A stretch of DNA of 64,000 bases, from assembly GCF_035999195.1 (NCBI RefSeq), contig NZ_DASYGY010000007.1, positions 372,001-436,000 of the forward strand. Direction: 5' to 3'. The stretch comes from Pseudoxanthomonas sp. (GTDB lineage: Bacteria > Pseudomonadota > Gammaproteobacteria > Xanthomonadales > Xanthomonadaceae). The position numbers and the translations under genes are program-made. The notes under the pieces were generated by a model. That model ran no database searches. It was not told the origin of the DNA and worked only from the letters and a program-made list of their open reading frames with translations. Positions 51,432-59,880 of this stretch are shown in pieces; position 1 is the first letter of the stretch, and each line of letters opens with the position of its first letter.

Positions 51432-51959
51432 CTAATCGCCGCTTGGCGCCGGCGCTCCTTCGCGGCCACCTGCCCAGTCGATCGGCAACACCCCCCGCGC
51501 CACGAATGCGTGGAACGACGAGTGTGGCCAGGCCGCCACGCGCGTGACGTATCCGTGCTTGACCGGATTGAAGTGCACGTAGTCGATGCGACGCGCCAGA
51601 CTGTCCGCATCGCGGAGGGTCGACTCCCAGAAACGCCGCGCCCACGGGCTGCGCTCGCCGTCGCCGCGCGACGGTAACGCGACACCCTTGTCGCGCAGAC
51701 GTACGGTGAATTCACGCTTGATCAATCTCCAGCGCATCGAGTAGCGGTCGTCGCCAGCAGGCAGCCGCATGACGGCATGAAGGTGATCCGGGAGGATGAC
51801 GATGGCGAGCAACGAAAAAGGATGGCGCTCGCGCACAACGCGCATGGCGGCCCGCAGTTCGCCGACATGATCGACCAGCATGGTGGCCGTGCGGTCGGCC
51901 AGCATGTGGGTGAAGAAGAACGTCCCTCCCGGGACGCGGTATCGGCGATAGTCGACCAT
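51432..51959 (-). CDS. REP-associated tyrosine transposase (RAYT)
   Basis: A 175-residue member of the Y1 (IS200-like, TnpA_REP) transposase family. The HUH metal-binding motif is His59-Leu-His61 in VILPDHLHAVM, and the catalytic tyrosine is Tyr127 in IDYVHFNPVKHGYV; the NPVKHG stretch is diagnostic of RAYTs. It would cut single-stranded DNA next to a REP hairpin at its GTAG head. It is a single-copy gene with its cognate REP-B pairs on both sides. The C terminus is short and proline/glycine-rich. All expected active-site residues are intact, so it may still be active. Confidence 0.9.
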   Translation of the reverse strand: MVDYRRYRVPGGTFFFTHMLADRTATMLVDHVGELRAAMRVVRERHPFSLLAIVILPDHLHAVMRLPAGDDRYSMRWRLIKREFTVRLRDKGVALPSRGDGERSPWARRFWESTLRDADSLARRIDYVHFNPVKHGYVTRVAAWPHSSFHAFVARGVLPIDWAGGREGAPAPSGD

Positions 51960-52048
51960 GCCGACAGCCTGGCGCGCCTCCGCGATCCGCGATATCGGCC
52001 GATACCTCGTCTCGATGTCGGGATTCCGGACCTGTCGGTACCTGCACC

Positions 52049-52155
52049 GTAGCCCGGGTAGAGCCGAAGGCGAAACCCGGGGATGCGCGATCCCCGGCTA
52101 TCCCGATACGTAAACGGCCAGGGCCCCGGTTTTCGCTTCGCTCTAACCGGGCTAC
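52049..52155. repeat. REP-B pair right of the RAYT
   Basis: A plus copy at 52049-52082 and an inverted copy at 52124-52155, close in sequence and layout to the left pair (spacer 41 bp against 42 bp). The pair also lies just downstream of hutU and could act as its transcript end. Confidence 0.85.
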
Positions 52156-52174
52156 AGGTCTACGGGTCGGTGGC

Positions 52175-53842
52175 TCACACCATCGGCAGCTTCAACCCCT
52201 GCTCCTTCGCGCACTGCACGGCGATGTCGTAGCCGGCGTCGGCATGGCGCATCACGCCGGTGCCGGGGTCATTCCACAACACGCGGGCGATGCGCTTGTC
52301 CGCTTCTTCGGTGCCATCGCAGACGATGACCACGCCGGAGTGCTGCGAATAGCCCATGCCTACGCCGCCGCCGTGGTGCAGCGACACCCAGGTGGCGCCG
52401 CCGGCGACGTTCAACATCGCGTTCAACAGCGGCCAGTCGCTGACGGCATCGCTGCCGTCCTTCATCGCTTCGGTCTCGCGGTTGGGCGAGGCCACGCTGC
52501 CGCTGTCCAGATGATCGCGGCCGATCACCACCGGCGCCTTCAGTTCGCCGTTGCGGACCATCTCGTTGAACGCCAGGCCGAGTTTGTGGCGCAGGCCCAG
52601 GCCGACCCAGCAGATGCGCGCCGGCAGGCCCTGGAAGCTGATGCGCTCGCGCGCCATGTCCAGCCAACGGTGCAGGTGCGCGTCGTCGGGAATCAGTTCC
52701 TTGACCTTGGCATCGGTCCTGTAGATGTCCTCGGGATCGCCGCTCAGCGCGACCCAGCGGAACGGGCCCACGCCGCGGCAGAACAGCGGACGCACGTAGG
52801 CGGGCACGAAACCGGGGAAGTCGAACGCGTTCTTCAGGCCCTGGTCGAACGCCATCTGGCGGATGTTGTTGCCGTAGTCGAACGTCGGCACGCCCATCCG
52901 CTGGAACGCGAGCATCGCTTCTACGTGCACGCGCATGGATTGCTTGGCGGCGTCGCGCACGCGCTCGGGTTCGACCCTCTGTTCGGCCAGCCACTGCGCC
53001 ACCGTCCAGCCGATCGGCAGGTAGCCGTGCACCGGATCGTGCGCGCTGGTCTGGTCGGTGACCGCATCCGGACGCACGCCGCGCTTGACCAGTTCCGGCA
53101 GGATTTCCGCGGCATTGCCGAGCAGCGCGATGGACTTCGCCTCGCCGGCGGCGGTGTACTTGGCGATGCGCGCGAGCGCGTCGTCGAGGTCGGTGGCCTG
53201 TTCGTCCACGTAGCGCGTGCGCAGGCGCATGTCGATGCTGGACTGGCGGCATTCGATGTTGAGCGAACTGGCGCCGGCCAGCGCCGCGGCCAGCGGCTGC
53301 GCGCCGCCCATGCCGCCCAGACCGGCGGTGAGGATCCACTTGCCGGTCAGGTCGCCGCCGTAGTGCTGGCGCCCCATCTCGACGAAGGTTTCGTAGGTGC
53401 CCTGCACGATGCCCTGGCTGCCGATGTAGATCCACGAACCGGCGGTCATCTGGCCGTACATCATCAGGCCCTTGCGGTCGAGTTCGTTGAAGTGTTCCCA
53501 CGTGGCCCAGTGCGGCACCAGATTGGAATTGGCGATCAGCACGCGTGGTGCATCGGGGTGCGTGGGAAACACGCCGACCGGCTTGCCGGACTGCACCAGC
53601 AGCGTCTCGTTGTCGTCGAGTTCGCGCAGCGACGTCAGGATGGCGTCGTAGCAGGCCCAGTCGCGCGCGGCGCGGCCGATGCCGCCGTAGACCACCAGCG
53701 AGGTCGGATCTTCCGCGACCTCGGCATCCAGGTTGTTCTGCAGCATCCGGTACGGCGCCTCACTAAGCCAGGACTTGCAGGTGAGCGTGGCGCCGCGCGG
53801 GGCGCGGATGACGCGGGACGGGTCGTGGCGGGGATCGGACAT
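52175..53842 (-). CDS. hutU: Urocanate hydratase HutU
   Basis: A 555-residue urocanase, the second step of histidine breakdown (urocanate to imidazolonepropionate), cytoplasmic and NAD-dependent. The NAD-binding region reads ILTAGLGGMGGAQPLAAALAGASSLNIECRQ. The active-site area holds FPGFVPAYVRPLFCRGVGPFRWVALSGDPEDIYRTD, and the C terminus has LHHGGGVGMGYSQHSGVVIVCDGTEEADKRIARVLWNDPGTGVMRHADAGYD. Length matches the family (about 557). The ATG at 53842 is the natural start. It is not in an operon with other hut genes in this window; hutF lies about 9 kb upstream in the same orientation. Confidence 0.95.
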   Translation of the reverse strand: MSDPRHDPSRVIRAPRGATLTCKSWLSEAPYRMLQNNLDAEVAEDPTSLVVYGGIGRAARDWACYDAILTSLRELDDNETLLVQSGKPVGVFPTHPDAPRVLIANSNLVPHWATWEHFNELDRKGLMMYGQMTAGSWIYIGSQGIVQGTYETFVEMGRQHYGGDLTGKWILTAGLGGMGGAQPLAAALAGASSLNIECRQSSIDMRLRTRYVDEQATDLDDALARIAKYTAAGEAKSIALLGNAAEILPELVKRGVRPDAVTDQTSAHDPVHGYLPIGWTVAQWLAEQRVEPERVRDAAKQSMRVHVEAMLAFQRMGVPTFDYGNNIRQMAFDQGLKNAFDFPGFVPAYVRPLFCRGVGPFRWVALSGDPEDIYRTDAKVKELIPDDAHLHRWLDMARERISFQGLPARICWVGLGLRHKLGLAFNEMVRNGELKAPVVIGRDHLDSGSVASPNRETEAMKDGSDAVSDWPLLNAMLNVAGGATWVSLHHGGGVGMGYSQHSGVVIVCDGTEEADKRIARVLWNDPGTGVMRHADAGYDIAVQCAKEQGLKLPMV

Positions 53843-53949
53843 GGCGGATTCCAGATGCAGATGTGGCGCCATTATCGACGGCGGCGGCAGTCAGGTGCGA
53901 GCCGGGGCGATGCTGCAGTGCGCGACGGGCGGCGTGGCATCATCAGGCG

Positions 53950-54684
53950 ATGAACCTGTTTCGTATCCTGTCCACCGGCCTGCTTGCGGCCCTCCTGATG
54001 GCCGTGACGCCGACCTTCGCGGCGCCACCGGATCGCGTCCTGGTCTTCACCAAGACCGCCGGCTTCCGCCACGACGCCATTCCCACCGCCGTGGCGACGC
54101 TGAAAGCGCTGGCGGCCGACGCCGGCATGGTGGCAGACCACACCGAAGACGCGCAGGCGTTCACCGCCGCCAATCTGGCGCGCTACCGCGTGGTGGTGTT
54201 CGCCAGCACCACCGGCGACGTGTTGGACAACCGCCAGCAGGCGGCGATGGAAACGTTCGTGCGCAACGGCGGCGGCTTCCTCGGCATCCACGCGGCGGCG
54301 GATACCGAATACGACTGGCCGTGGTACGGCCAGCTGGTCGGCGCCTACTTCAAGAACCATCCGCCGGGGCTGCAGTCCACGCACGTGCAGCCCGAACGCG
54401 ACGCCACGCCGGCGGGCGAGCGCTGGACGGTCACCGACGAGCTGTACAACTACCGTGCGAATCCGCGGCCGCAGGTACGCGTCATCGCCACGGTAGATGA
54501 ACGCGAATACGCAGGCGGCGAGATGGGCGTCGATCACCCGATCGCGTGGTGCCATGCCTTCGACGGGGGCCGCAGCTGGTACACCGGACTGGGTCACGAG
54601 GCAACGGTATACGACGATGCGAACTTCATCGCGCAGCTCCGTCGCGGTCTGGCGTACGCGGCAGGGCATGCGGACGGCTGCTGA
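53950..54684 (+). CDS. ThuA-domain secreted protein
   Basis: A 244-residue protein with a signal peptide (MNLFRILSTGLLAALLMAVTPTFA). The ThuA (trehalose-utilisation-type, glutamine-amidotransferase-like) fold is indicated by VLVFTKTAGFRHDAIPTAV, NGGGFLGIHAAADTEYDWPWYGQLVGAYFKNHP, and the DHPIAWCHAFDGGRSWYTGLGHEATVYDD stretch. The fold is often linked to sugar or cell-wall metabolism, and the enzymatic reaction is unknown for most members. It is divergent from hutU across about 107 bp, and converges with the small secreted protein, 45 bp away. Confidence 0.87.
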   Translation: MNLFRILSTGLLAALLMAVTPTFAAPPDRVLVFTKTAGFRHDAIPTAVATLKALAADAGMVADHTEDAQAFTAANLARYRVVVFASTTGDVLDNRQQAAMETFVRNGGGFLGIHAAADTEYDWPWYGQLVGAYFKNHPPGLQSTHVQPERDATPAGERWTVTDELYNYRANPRPQVRVIATVDEREYAGGEMGVDHPIAWCHAFDGGRSWYTGLGHEATVYDDANFIAQLRRGLAYAAGHADGC

Positions 54685-54729
54685 GTGCCCGGCGCCGCCG
54701 CGTGCGGCCGTCGGGCGTAGTGCTGCGGA

Positions 54730-55059
54730 TCAGTAGACCGCGGGATCCAGCGCGCGCAAGGCGTCGCCGATGTTGGTGTGGCCGGTACGGTCGAGGTCTT
54801 CCTTGGTGTACGAGCGGCCGGGCTGACCGGTGCAACGCGACGTGCCGTCGCGCCTGGCGATGCGGCTTCCTGTCTCGCGCACGCAGTTCGTGTCGGACAG
54901 GCGCTTCTTCTCGCCCTCCGCCGCCGGACGGTCCTCGGTGCCCGCGACGGACTGCGACGCAGGCGCCGGGGTGGCTGCCGGTTCCGCGGGAGCCTGGGCA
55001 TGGGCGGTGGCCGCAAAGAGGGCGGCGGCAAGGATCACGAACGTAGGCATGCGTTTCAT
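54730..55059 (-). CDS. Small secreted protein resembling a TonB-receptor plug start
   Basis: A 109-residue protein with a signal peptide (RMPTFVILAAALFAATAHAQ), an Ala/Pro/Glu-rich stretch and then DTNCVRETGSRIARRDGTSRC and YTKEDLDRTGHTNIGDALRALDPAVY. TGSRI followed by a segment resembling DLxxTGxTNIxDALxxLxP is the pattern seen at the TonB-box and plug start of many Xanthomonas receptors, but no barrel follows. Two cysteines (in NCVRE and SRCTG) could form one disulfide bond. I do not assign a family. The ATG at 55059 gives the signal peptide. It stands between the ThuA-like and NTF2-like genes. Confidence 0.65.
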   Translation of the reverse strand: MKRMPTFVILAAALFAATAHAQAPAEPAATPAPASQSVAGTEDRPAAEGEKKRLSDTNCVRETGSRIARRDGTSRCTGQPGRSYTKEDLDRTGHTNIGDALRALDPAVY

Positions 55060-55145
55060 GGGCGACTCCCGGGCGGAAAGTGACTTGACGATACGCCTCC
55101 CTCGGCCGCCTCGCACCCCCGCCACCGCCTGCGTTCAGGCCGAAC

Positions 55146-55667
55146 TCAGGCGTCCGGGCAGGCGGCGCGATACCCGTCGTGGAAGCGCCCCACTGCGGCA
55201 GCGTCGGCCGGCTGCGGCGTGATGCCGTCGTCCAACAGCACGCGCCAGACGCCGTCGTCGCCGCGTTGCCACACCGAGCCGAAGCGGCCGAGCCGGGCCG
55301 CTCCGGTCTTCGGATCCTCGTACAGCGCCGGACCGCTGGAATAGGCCGTGCGGCCGTCGCCACCCAGCGTCACCACGGCCGGGTACCAGCGCAGGATCAG
55401 GGCGGAGCCGTCGATCAGGCTGGCCCACTCGCGGGTGATCGCCTCGCGTCCGCGCGCGGGCTTGCCGCTGACGCCGAACACCGCCTGCGGATGCAGGTGC
55501 TCGGCGAAGGCGGCCGCGTCGTGGTCGGCGACCGAGCGGGCGAAGCTCAGTTCACGCTGCCAGACCTCGCATTCGGCCTGGTGCTGCGTCTGCGCCGGCG
55601 CGGCCTGCAGGCTGCCGGCCAACAGCCAGAGGAGGAGCAACGACGAACGTCGGACGGCGGCTGTCAT
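55146..55667 (-). CDS. Secreted SnoaL/DUF4440-like (NTF2-fold) protein
   Basis: A 173-residue protein. The signal peptide (RRSSLLLLWLLAGSLQAAPA) is followed by one NTF2-like domain: ERELSFARSVADHDAAAFAEHLHPQAVFGVSGKPARGREAITREWASLID matches the alpha-beta opening of DUF4440/SnoaL proteins, and GRFGSVWQRGDDGVWRVLLDDG is the usual closing strand pair. No catalytic residues can be named. It is divergent from the NPP-type phosphodiesterase gene, with only about 56 bp between the two starts, so the promoters must overlap. Confidence 0.78.
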   Translation of the reverse strand: MTAAVRRSSLLLLWLLAGSLQAAPAQTQHQAECEVWQRELSFARSVADHDAAAFAEHLHPQAVFGVSGKPARGREAITREWASLIDGSALILRWYPAVVTLGGDGRTAYSSGPALYEDPKTGAARLGRFGSVWQRGDDGVWRVLLDDGITPQPADAAAVGRFHDGYRAACPDA

Positions 55668-55723
55668 GCGGATTGTCCCGGAGTCTGCCAAGCTGTCGTC
55701 GTTCTAGAGCGATTCCGTACCCC

Positions 55724-56983
55724 ATGCACCTGCCACTCGTCAGGGGGGCCTGGCTGGCGATGCTGCTGTGCCTGGTCGCCTGCAGTTCTCCCGCGCGGCG
55801 TCCCGATGCCGTCACTGCCGCCGCCGATGCACCCACCCTGCTGCTGGTCTCGATCGACGGCCTGCGCGCCGACATCCCGGGCAGTGGACGCATGCCGACG
55901 CTCGATGCGCTGTTCGCGCAGGGCGCGCGTGCGGCCTGGGTCAATCCGTCCTATCCCACGCTGACGTTCCCGAATCACTACACGCTGGTGACCGGACTGC
56001 GTCCCGACCGGCACGGCATCGTCCACAACGACCTGCAGGACCCGCAGCTCGGCCGGTTCGAGTCGAAGAAGGCCTCCGGGCGCGATGGTCGCTTCTGGGG
56101 TGGCGAGCCGATCTGGGTGGGCGCGCAGCGCGCCGGCCTGAAGACCGCGACCATGTTCTGGCCCGGCTCCGAGGCTGAAATCGCCGGCAGGCGACCGGAC
56201 CACTGGCGTGCGTTCAATGCCGCCATCACCCCCTCGCAGCGCGTGGCCGAAGTGCTGGCCTGGCTGGACCTGCCGCCGACGGAACGGCCGCGCTTCATCA
56301 CCCTGTACCTGGAGCAGTACGACGTGGCCGCGCATGCCGCCGGCACGTTCTCGCCGCAGGCCAGCGAGGCCATGCAGCAGATCGACGCCGCGCTCGCCAC
56401 GTTGCTGCACGGGCTGGACGCGCGCGGGCTGCGGGCCACCACCAACCTGGTGGTGCTGTCCGACCACGGCATGGCCGATGTGCGCACGTCCGACACGGCG
56501 TATCTCGACGATGTGGTGCCCGAGGCGATGTTCTCGTGGGCGTCGCTGGGACCGGTGGCCCACATCACGCCGCGCAGCGGGCACGAAGCCGAGGTGGCAC
56601 GACGCCTGGTCGGCCGCCACGACCACTACGCCTGCTGGAACCGCGACGCCCTGCCGCCCGCCTGGCATTACGGCCGCAGCCCGCGCGTAGCGCCCATCGT
56701 CTGCCAGTCCGACACCGGTTGGCGCCTGCAGCTGCGCCGGCATCCCCTGCCGAAGCAGGCCCTCAAGGGTGAGCATGGCTTTGCGCCGGAGGATCCGCAG
56801 ATGCGTGCGTTCTTCGTCGCCTCGGGCCCGGATTTCGTGGGCGGCACGCAGCTGCCCGCCTTCGACAACGTCGACGTCTATCCGCTGCTGGCCCATCTGC
56901 TGCGCATCCCTGCTGCACCGAACGACGGCACGCTGGACACGTTCGCGCCGGCGCTGACGCCACGGGCAGACACCGTGCATTGA
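55724..56983 (+). CDS. Nucleotide pyrophosphatase/phosphodiesterase (NPP) lipoprotein
   Basis: A 419-residue alkaline phosphatase-superfamily enzyme of the NPP type, as characterised from Xanthomonas. The lipobox LLCLVAC gives a lipidated cysteine near residue 20. Metal and nucleophile residues are visible: SIDGLRAD (first Asp near 45), the nucleophilic threonine of NPSYPTLTFPNHYTLVTG (near 81), YLEQYDVAAH, VVLSDHGMADV and GEHGF with a late histidine. It should cleave phosphodiester bonds of nucleotides in the periplasm with two zinc ions. Its start is only 56 bp from the divergent NTF2-like gene. Confidence 0.9.
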   Translation: MHLPLVRGAWLAMLLCLVACSSPARRPDAVTAAADAPTLLLVSIDGLRADIPGSGRMPTLDALFAQGARAAWVNPSYPTLTFPNHYTLVTGLRPDRHGIVHNDLQDPQLGRFESKKASGRDGRFWGGEPIWVGAQRAGLKTATMFWPGSEAEIAGRRPDHWRAFNAAITPSQRVAEVLAWLDLPPTERPRFITLYLEQYDVAAHAAGTFSPQASEAMQQIDAALATLLHGLDARGLRATTNLVVLSDHGMADVRTSDTAYLDDVVPEAMFSWASLGPVAHITPRSGHEAEVARRLVGRHDHYACWNRDALPPAWHYGRSPRVAPIVCQSDTGWRLQLRRHPLPKQALKGEHGFAPEDPQMRAFFVASGPDFVGGTQLPAFDNVDVYPLLAHLLRIPAAPNDGTLDTFAPALTPRADTVH

Positions 56984-57032
56984 TGTCCGGAAACGGCGAG
57001 TCGGCGCACGGGACCGGTGCTAGCCTGCGTGC

Positions 57033-58532
57033 ATGTCCCTGGCCGACACCACCGCCCTGCCCGATCCGCGCGTCTGCGAACAGGCGCGACTGAGCCGCGA
57101 TGCGCGCTTCGACGGCCTGTTCTTCACCGCCGTCACCAGTACGCGCATCTATTGCCGGCCGGTCTGTCCGGCCCCCGCGCCGAAGCCGTCGAACATCGTC
57201 TATTACCGCCATGCCGCGGCGGCCGAAGCCGCGGGTTTCCGCCCCTGCCTGCGCTGCCGGCCGGAACTGGCGCCGGGCGACGGTGCGTGGCGCCGCGGCG
57301 ACGACACGGTGGCCCGTGCCCTGAAGCTGATCGAACAGGGCGCACTGGTCGATGCCCCCCTCGCGACGCTGGCGGACAAGGTGGGGCTGGGCGAACGGCA
57401 GCTGCGCCGGCTCTTCAGCGACCGCCTGGGCGCGACGCCGAACCAAGTGCATGGCACGCGCCGGCTGTTGTTCGCCAAGCAGTTGCTGACCGAGACGACG
57501 CTGCCCATCACGCAGGTCGCGCTGGCGGCCGGCTTCGGCAGCCTGACCCGCTTCAACACCGCGTTCCGCGAGGAGTACCGCATGGCGCCGCGCGACCTGC
57601 GCAGGCGCGACATGCCCCCCGCGAACGACGGCGTCACGCTGAGGCTGGGCTACCGTCCGCCGTATGACCTGGCCGCGATGCTGGATTTCCTGCGCGGGCG
57701 TGCGTTGCCCGGCGTGGAAGTGGTGGACGAGCGCAGCTACCGGCGCGTGATCGGCACGACCGAAGCACCCGGCTGGTTGCGCGTCAGCGCGTGGGGCGAC
57801 GGTGCGCATGCGTTGCGGCTGGAACTGCACGGCGCGGCGCCGGCGCAGTTGCTGGGCATCGTGCAACGCCTGCGCCGCATGTTCGACCTGGATGCGGATC
57901 CGCTGGTCATCGCACAGGCACTGGGCCACGACGCGCGCCTGCGCCCGCTGCTGGACGCCCGCCCCGGGCTGCGGCTGCCGAGCGGCTGGGACGGTTTCGA
58001 GATCGCGGTGCGCGCGGTGATCGGCCAGCAGGTCAGCGTGGCGGCGGCGCGCACGCTGACCGCGCGCTTGGCGCAACGGCACGGCACGCCGCTGTCGCAG
58101 GCGTTCGGCGGACTGACGCACCTGTTCCCCACGCCGGAGGCGCTGGTCGACGTCGACCTGACCGCGCTGGGCCTGACGCGCGCCCGCGCAGACACCATCC
58201 GCGGACTGTCGCGCGCATTGCTGGATGGCCGCGTCGACTTCCATCCGGAACGCACGCTGGAGGCGTTCACCGCACGGTGGGTGGCCCTGCCCGGCATCGG
58301 CCCGTGGACGGCGCATTACATGGCCATGCGCGCGCTCGGCCATCCGGATGCCTTCCCCGCCGACGACCTGGTGCTGCAGAAAGCCGTGCCGACCGATGGC
58401 ACGCGCATGACCGCGAAGGCGTTGACCGCGCGCGCGGAAGCATGGCGACCTTGGCGGGCGTACGCGGTGATCCATGTCTGGAAGGACAGCATGGCGGCGA
58501 GCAGATCCCCGGCGGTTGTAGGAGCGACGTGA
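57033..58532 (+). CDS. Ada-AraC-AlkA fusion (3-methyladenine glycosylase/regulator)
   Basis: A 499-residue fusion for alkylation damage. The Ada N-terminal zinc domain has Cys41, Cys45, Cys72 and Cys75 (YCRPVCPAP ... RPCLRCRPE) and can accept a methyl group. An AraC-type DNA-binding domain spans about 90-185 (ITQVALAAGFGSLTRFNTAFREEY). An AlkA N-terminal domain (about 205-290) and the HhH-GPD glycosylase (about 300-480) follow, with LPGIGPWTAHYMAMRALGHPDAFPADDLVLQK and the catalytic Asp near 445. It should both sense methylation and excise alkylated bases. The last residues and the TGA come from a REP-A element. Ogt follows. Confidence 0.92.
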   Translation: MSLADTTALPDPRVCEQARLSRDARFDGLFFTAVTSTRIYCRPVCPAPAPKPSNIVYYRHAAAAEAAGFRPCLRCRPELAPGDGAWRRGDDTVARALKLIEQGALVDAPLATLADKVGLGERQLRRLFSDRLGATPNQVHGTRRLLFAKQLLTETTLPITQVALAAGFGSLTRFNTAFREEYRMAPRDLRRRDMPPANDGVTLRLGYRPPYDLAAMLDFLRGRALPGVEVVDERSYRRVIGTTEAPGWLRVSAWGDGAHALRLELHGAAPAQLLGIVQRLRRMFDLDADPLVIAQALGHDARLRPLLDARPGLRLPSGWDGFEIAVRAVIGQQVSVAAARTLTARLAQRHGTPLSQAFGGLTHLFPTPEALVDVDLTALGLTRARADTIRGLSRALLDGRVDFHPERTLEAFTARWVALPGIGPWTAHYMAMRALGHPDAFPADDLVLQKAVPTDGTRMTAKALTARAEAWRPWRAYAVIHVWKDSMAASRSPAVVGAT

Positions 58533-58601
58533 GTCGCGACCGGGGCAGTTCATTCGACAAGGACATTTCATTCATGCGGTCGCGACTGACGTCGCTCCTA
58601 C
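58518..58601. repeat. REP-A pair 3 between the AlkA fusion and ogt
   Basis: Copies at 58518-58541 (plus) and 58578-58601 (minus) of the 24-bp GTAGGAGC element, separated by 36 bp, about half the spacing of pairs 1 and 2. The first copy forms the last codons and the TGA of the upstream gene. The second ends about 14 bp before the ogt ATG. Confidence 0.85.
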
Positions 58602-58615
58602 AGCTAATTCCATCC

Positions 58616-59113
58616 ATGATCTTCTACCGCCACCTCGACAGCCCGGTCGGCATTCTCACCATCGCCGCAACCGATGCAGGCCTGCACGCGATCGAATTCC
58701 CGCGCAATCGCCATGCTGCGTCGCGCGATGCGTGGCAGGAGGGCGACCACGCGCTGCTCGATCGCGCCGCGCGCCAGCTCGACGAATACTTCGCCGCGGA
58801 ACGACGCGCATTCGATCTTCCCTTGGCCCCGCGCGGCACCGATTTCCAGCGCATGGTATGGAGGACGCTGGCCGGCATCGGCTACGGCGAAACGATCAGC
58901 TATGCGCAACTCGCGCAGCGTGTCGGCAGACCGACTGCGATGCGCGCGGTCGGCGCGGCGAACGGACGCAACCCGCTGCCGATCGTGCTGCCCTGCCATC
59001 GCGTGATAGGCGCGGATGGATCGCTGACCGGCTTCGGCGGCGGCCTGCCGACCAAGCAGTTCCTGCTGCAGCTCGAAGGGGCGCTGCCGAAGGCGGACGA
59101 CCTGTTCGGCTGA
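58616..59113 (+). CDS. ogt: Methylated-DNA--protein-cysteine methyltransferase (Ogt/MGMT)
   Basis: A 165-residue suicide repair protein. The methyl-accepting cysteine is Cys127 in LPIVLPCHRVIG, the invariant PCHRV motif. GETISYAQLAQRVGRPTAMRAVGAANGRNPLP contains the DNA-binding recognition helix and the arginine/asparagine hinge. It transfers the alkyl group from O6-methylguanine to itself. The ATG at 58616 is about 14 bp after a REP-A copy. It follows the Ada-AraC-AlkA fusion, so the two form an alkylation-response pair, although the REP pair between them may separate their transcripts. It converges with the LytTR regulator, 5 bp away. Confidence 0.93.
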   Translation: MIFYRHLDSPVGILTIAATDAGLHAIEFPRNRHAASRDAWQEGDHALLDRAARQLDEYFAAERRAFDLPLAPRGTDFQRMVWRTLAGIGYGETISYAQLAQRVGRPTAMRAVGAANGRNPLPIVLPCHRVIGADGSLTGFGGGLPTKQFLLQLEGALPKADDLFG

Positions 59114-59118
59114 TGCCG

Positions 59119-59880
59119 CTACATGCCACGGAAACGCTGCTGGAACGCCGCACTGACCGGCAGCACATCGTCGCGCCCCTTGACGCTCAGCTGGTGGCGG
59201 CCGAGTTCGTCCTTGCGCACGCGGTCGATCGCCTGCACGCGGACCAGTACGCCGCGGTGCACCTGCCAGAACACGTCCGGGTCCAGTCCGCACAGCAGGT
59301 CCTTCAACGGCATGCGGATGATGGCCTCGTCGGCGGCGGTCACCACGCGCACGTACTTGTCCTGCGCCTGGAAGAACAGCACCTCGTCGATCGGAATCAT
59401 GCGCACGCTGTCGCCGACACTGGCGGTGATCCAGCGGATCAGGCGGTCGCCCTGCGGGCGCAGGCGCGCCTCCAGGTCGTCGATCAGGGCGCGCAGGTCC
59501 GGCGTGCGCGCCTCGGCGAGCCGCTCCTGCACGCGTGCCACCGCCTGTTCCAGGCGTGCATCCTGCACCGGCTTGAGCAGGTAATCCGCGGCGCCGGCCT
59601 CGAAGGCGCGGATCGCGTAGTCCTCGTAGGCCGTGGTGAACACGACCAGGCCACCGTGCGCGACGACCTGGCGCGCCACGTCCAGTCCGCTCACGCCCGG
59701 CATGCGGATGTCGAGGAAGGCCACCCGCGGCCGGTGCCGCGCGACCGCGTCCAGTGCGGACACGCCGTCCTCGCAGACCGCCACCACGTCCAGCGCCGGC
59801 CACGCGGCGCGCAACTGCTGCTGCAGGGCGCGCCGCTGCGGGGCTTCGTCTTCGGCGATCAGCGCGGTGACGGGATTCAT
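59119..59880 (-). CDS. LytTR-family response regulator
   Basis: A 253-residue response regulator. The receiver domain shows acidic residues E10/D11, the phospho-acceptor Asp57 (RVAFLDIRMPGVSG) and Lys103 (YLLKPV). The C-terminal LytTR DNA-binding domain covers about 145-250 (DEVLFFQAQDKYVRVVTA, VFWQVHRGVLVRVQAIDRVRKDELGRHQLSVKGRD). Such regulators bind direct repeats upstream of target genes. It is the partner of the LytS-like sensor kinase next to it: the ATG overlaps the kinase stop by 4 nt. It converges with ogt. The signal and targets are unknown. Confidence 0.9.
   Translation of the reverse strand: MNPVTALIAEDEAPQRRALQQQLRAAWPALDVVAVCEDGVSALDAVARHRPRVAFLDIRMPGVSGLDVARQVVAHGGLVVFTTAYEDYAIRAFEAGAADYLLKPVQDARLEQAVARVQERLAEARTPDLRALIDDLEARLRPQGDRLIRWITASVGDSVRMIPIDEVLFFQAQDKYVRVVTAADEAIIRMPLKDLLCGLDPDVFWQVHRGVLVRVQAIDRVRKDELGRHQLSVKGRDDVLPVSAAFQQRFRGM

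Larger units (their letters stand above)
51281..52155. mobile_element. REP-RAYT unit (REPtron)
   Basis: A RAYT transposase gene (51432-51959) is bounded by two nearly identical inverted REP-B pairs at 51281-51388 and 52049-52155. This REP pair-transposase-REP pair layout is the standard form of a domesticated REPtron, where the transposase is thought to move or maintain the flanking palindromes. No terminal repeats of a normal insertion sequence are seen. Confidence 0.8.

Noticed and set aside
52244..53953. 569-codon plus-strand frame opposite hutU
   Set aside because: hutU is certain from its motifs; the opposite frame has no domain and ends in random sequence.
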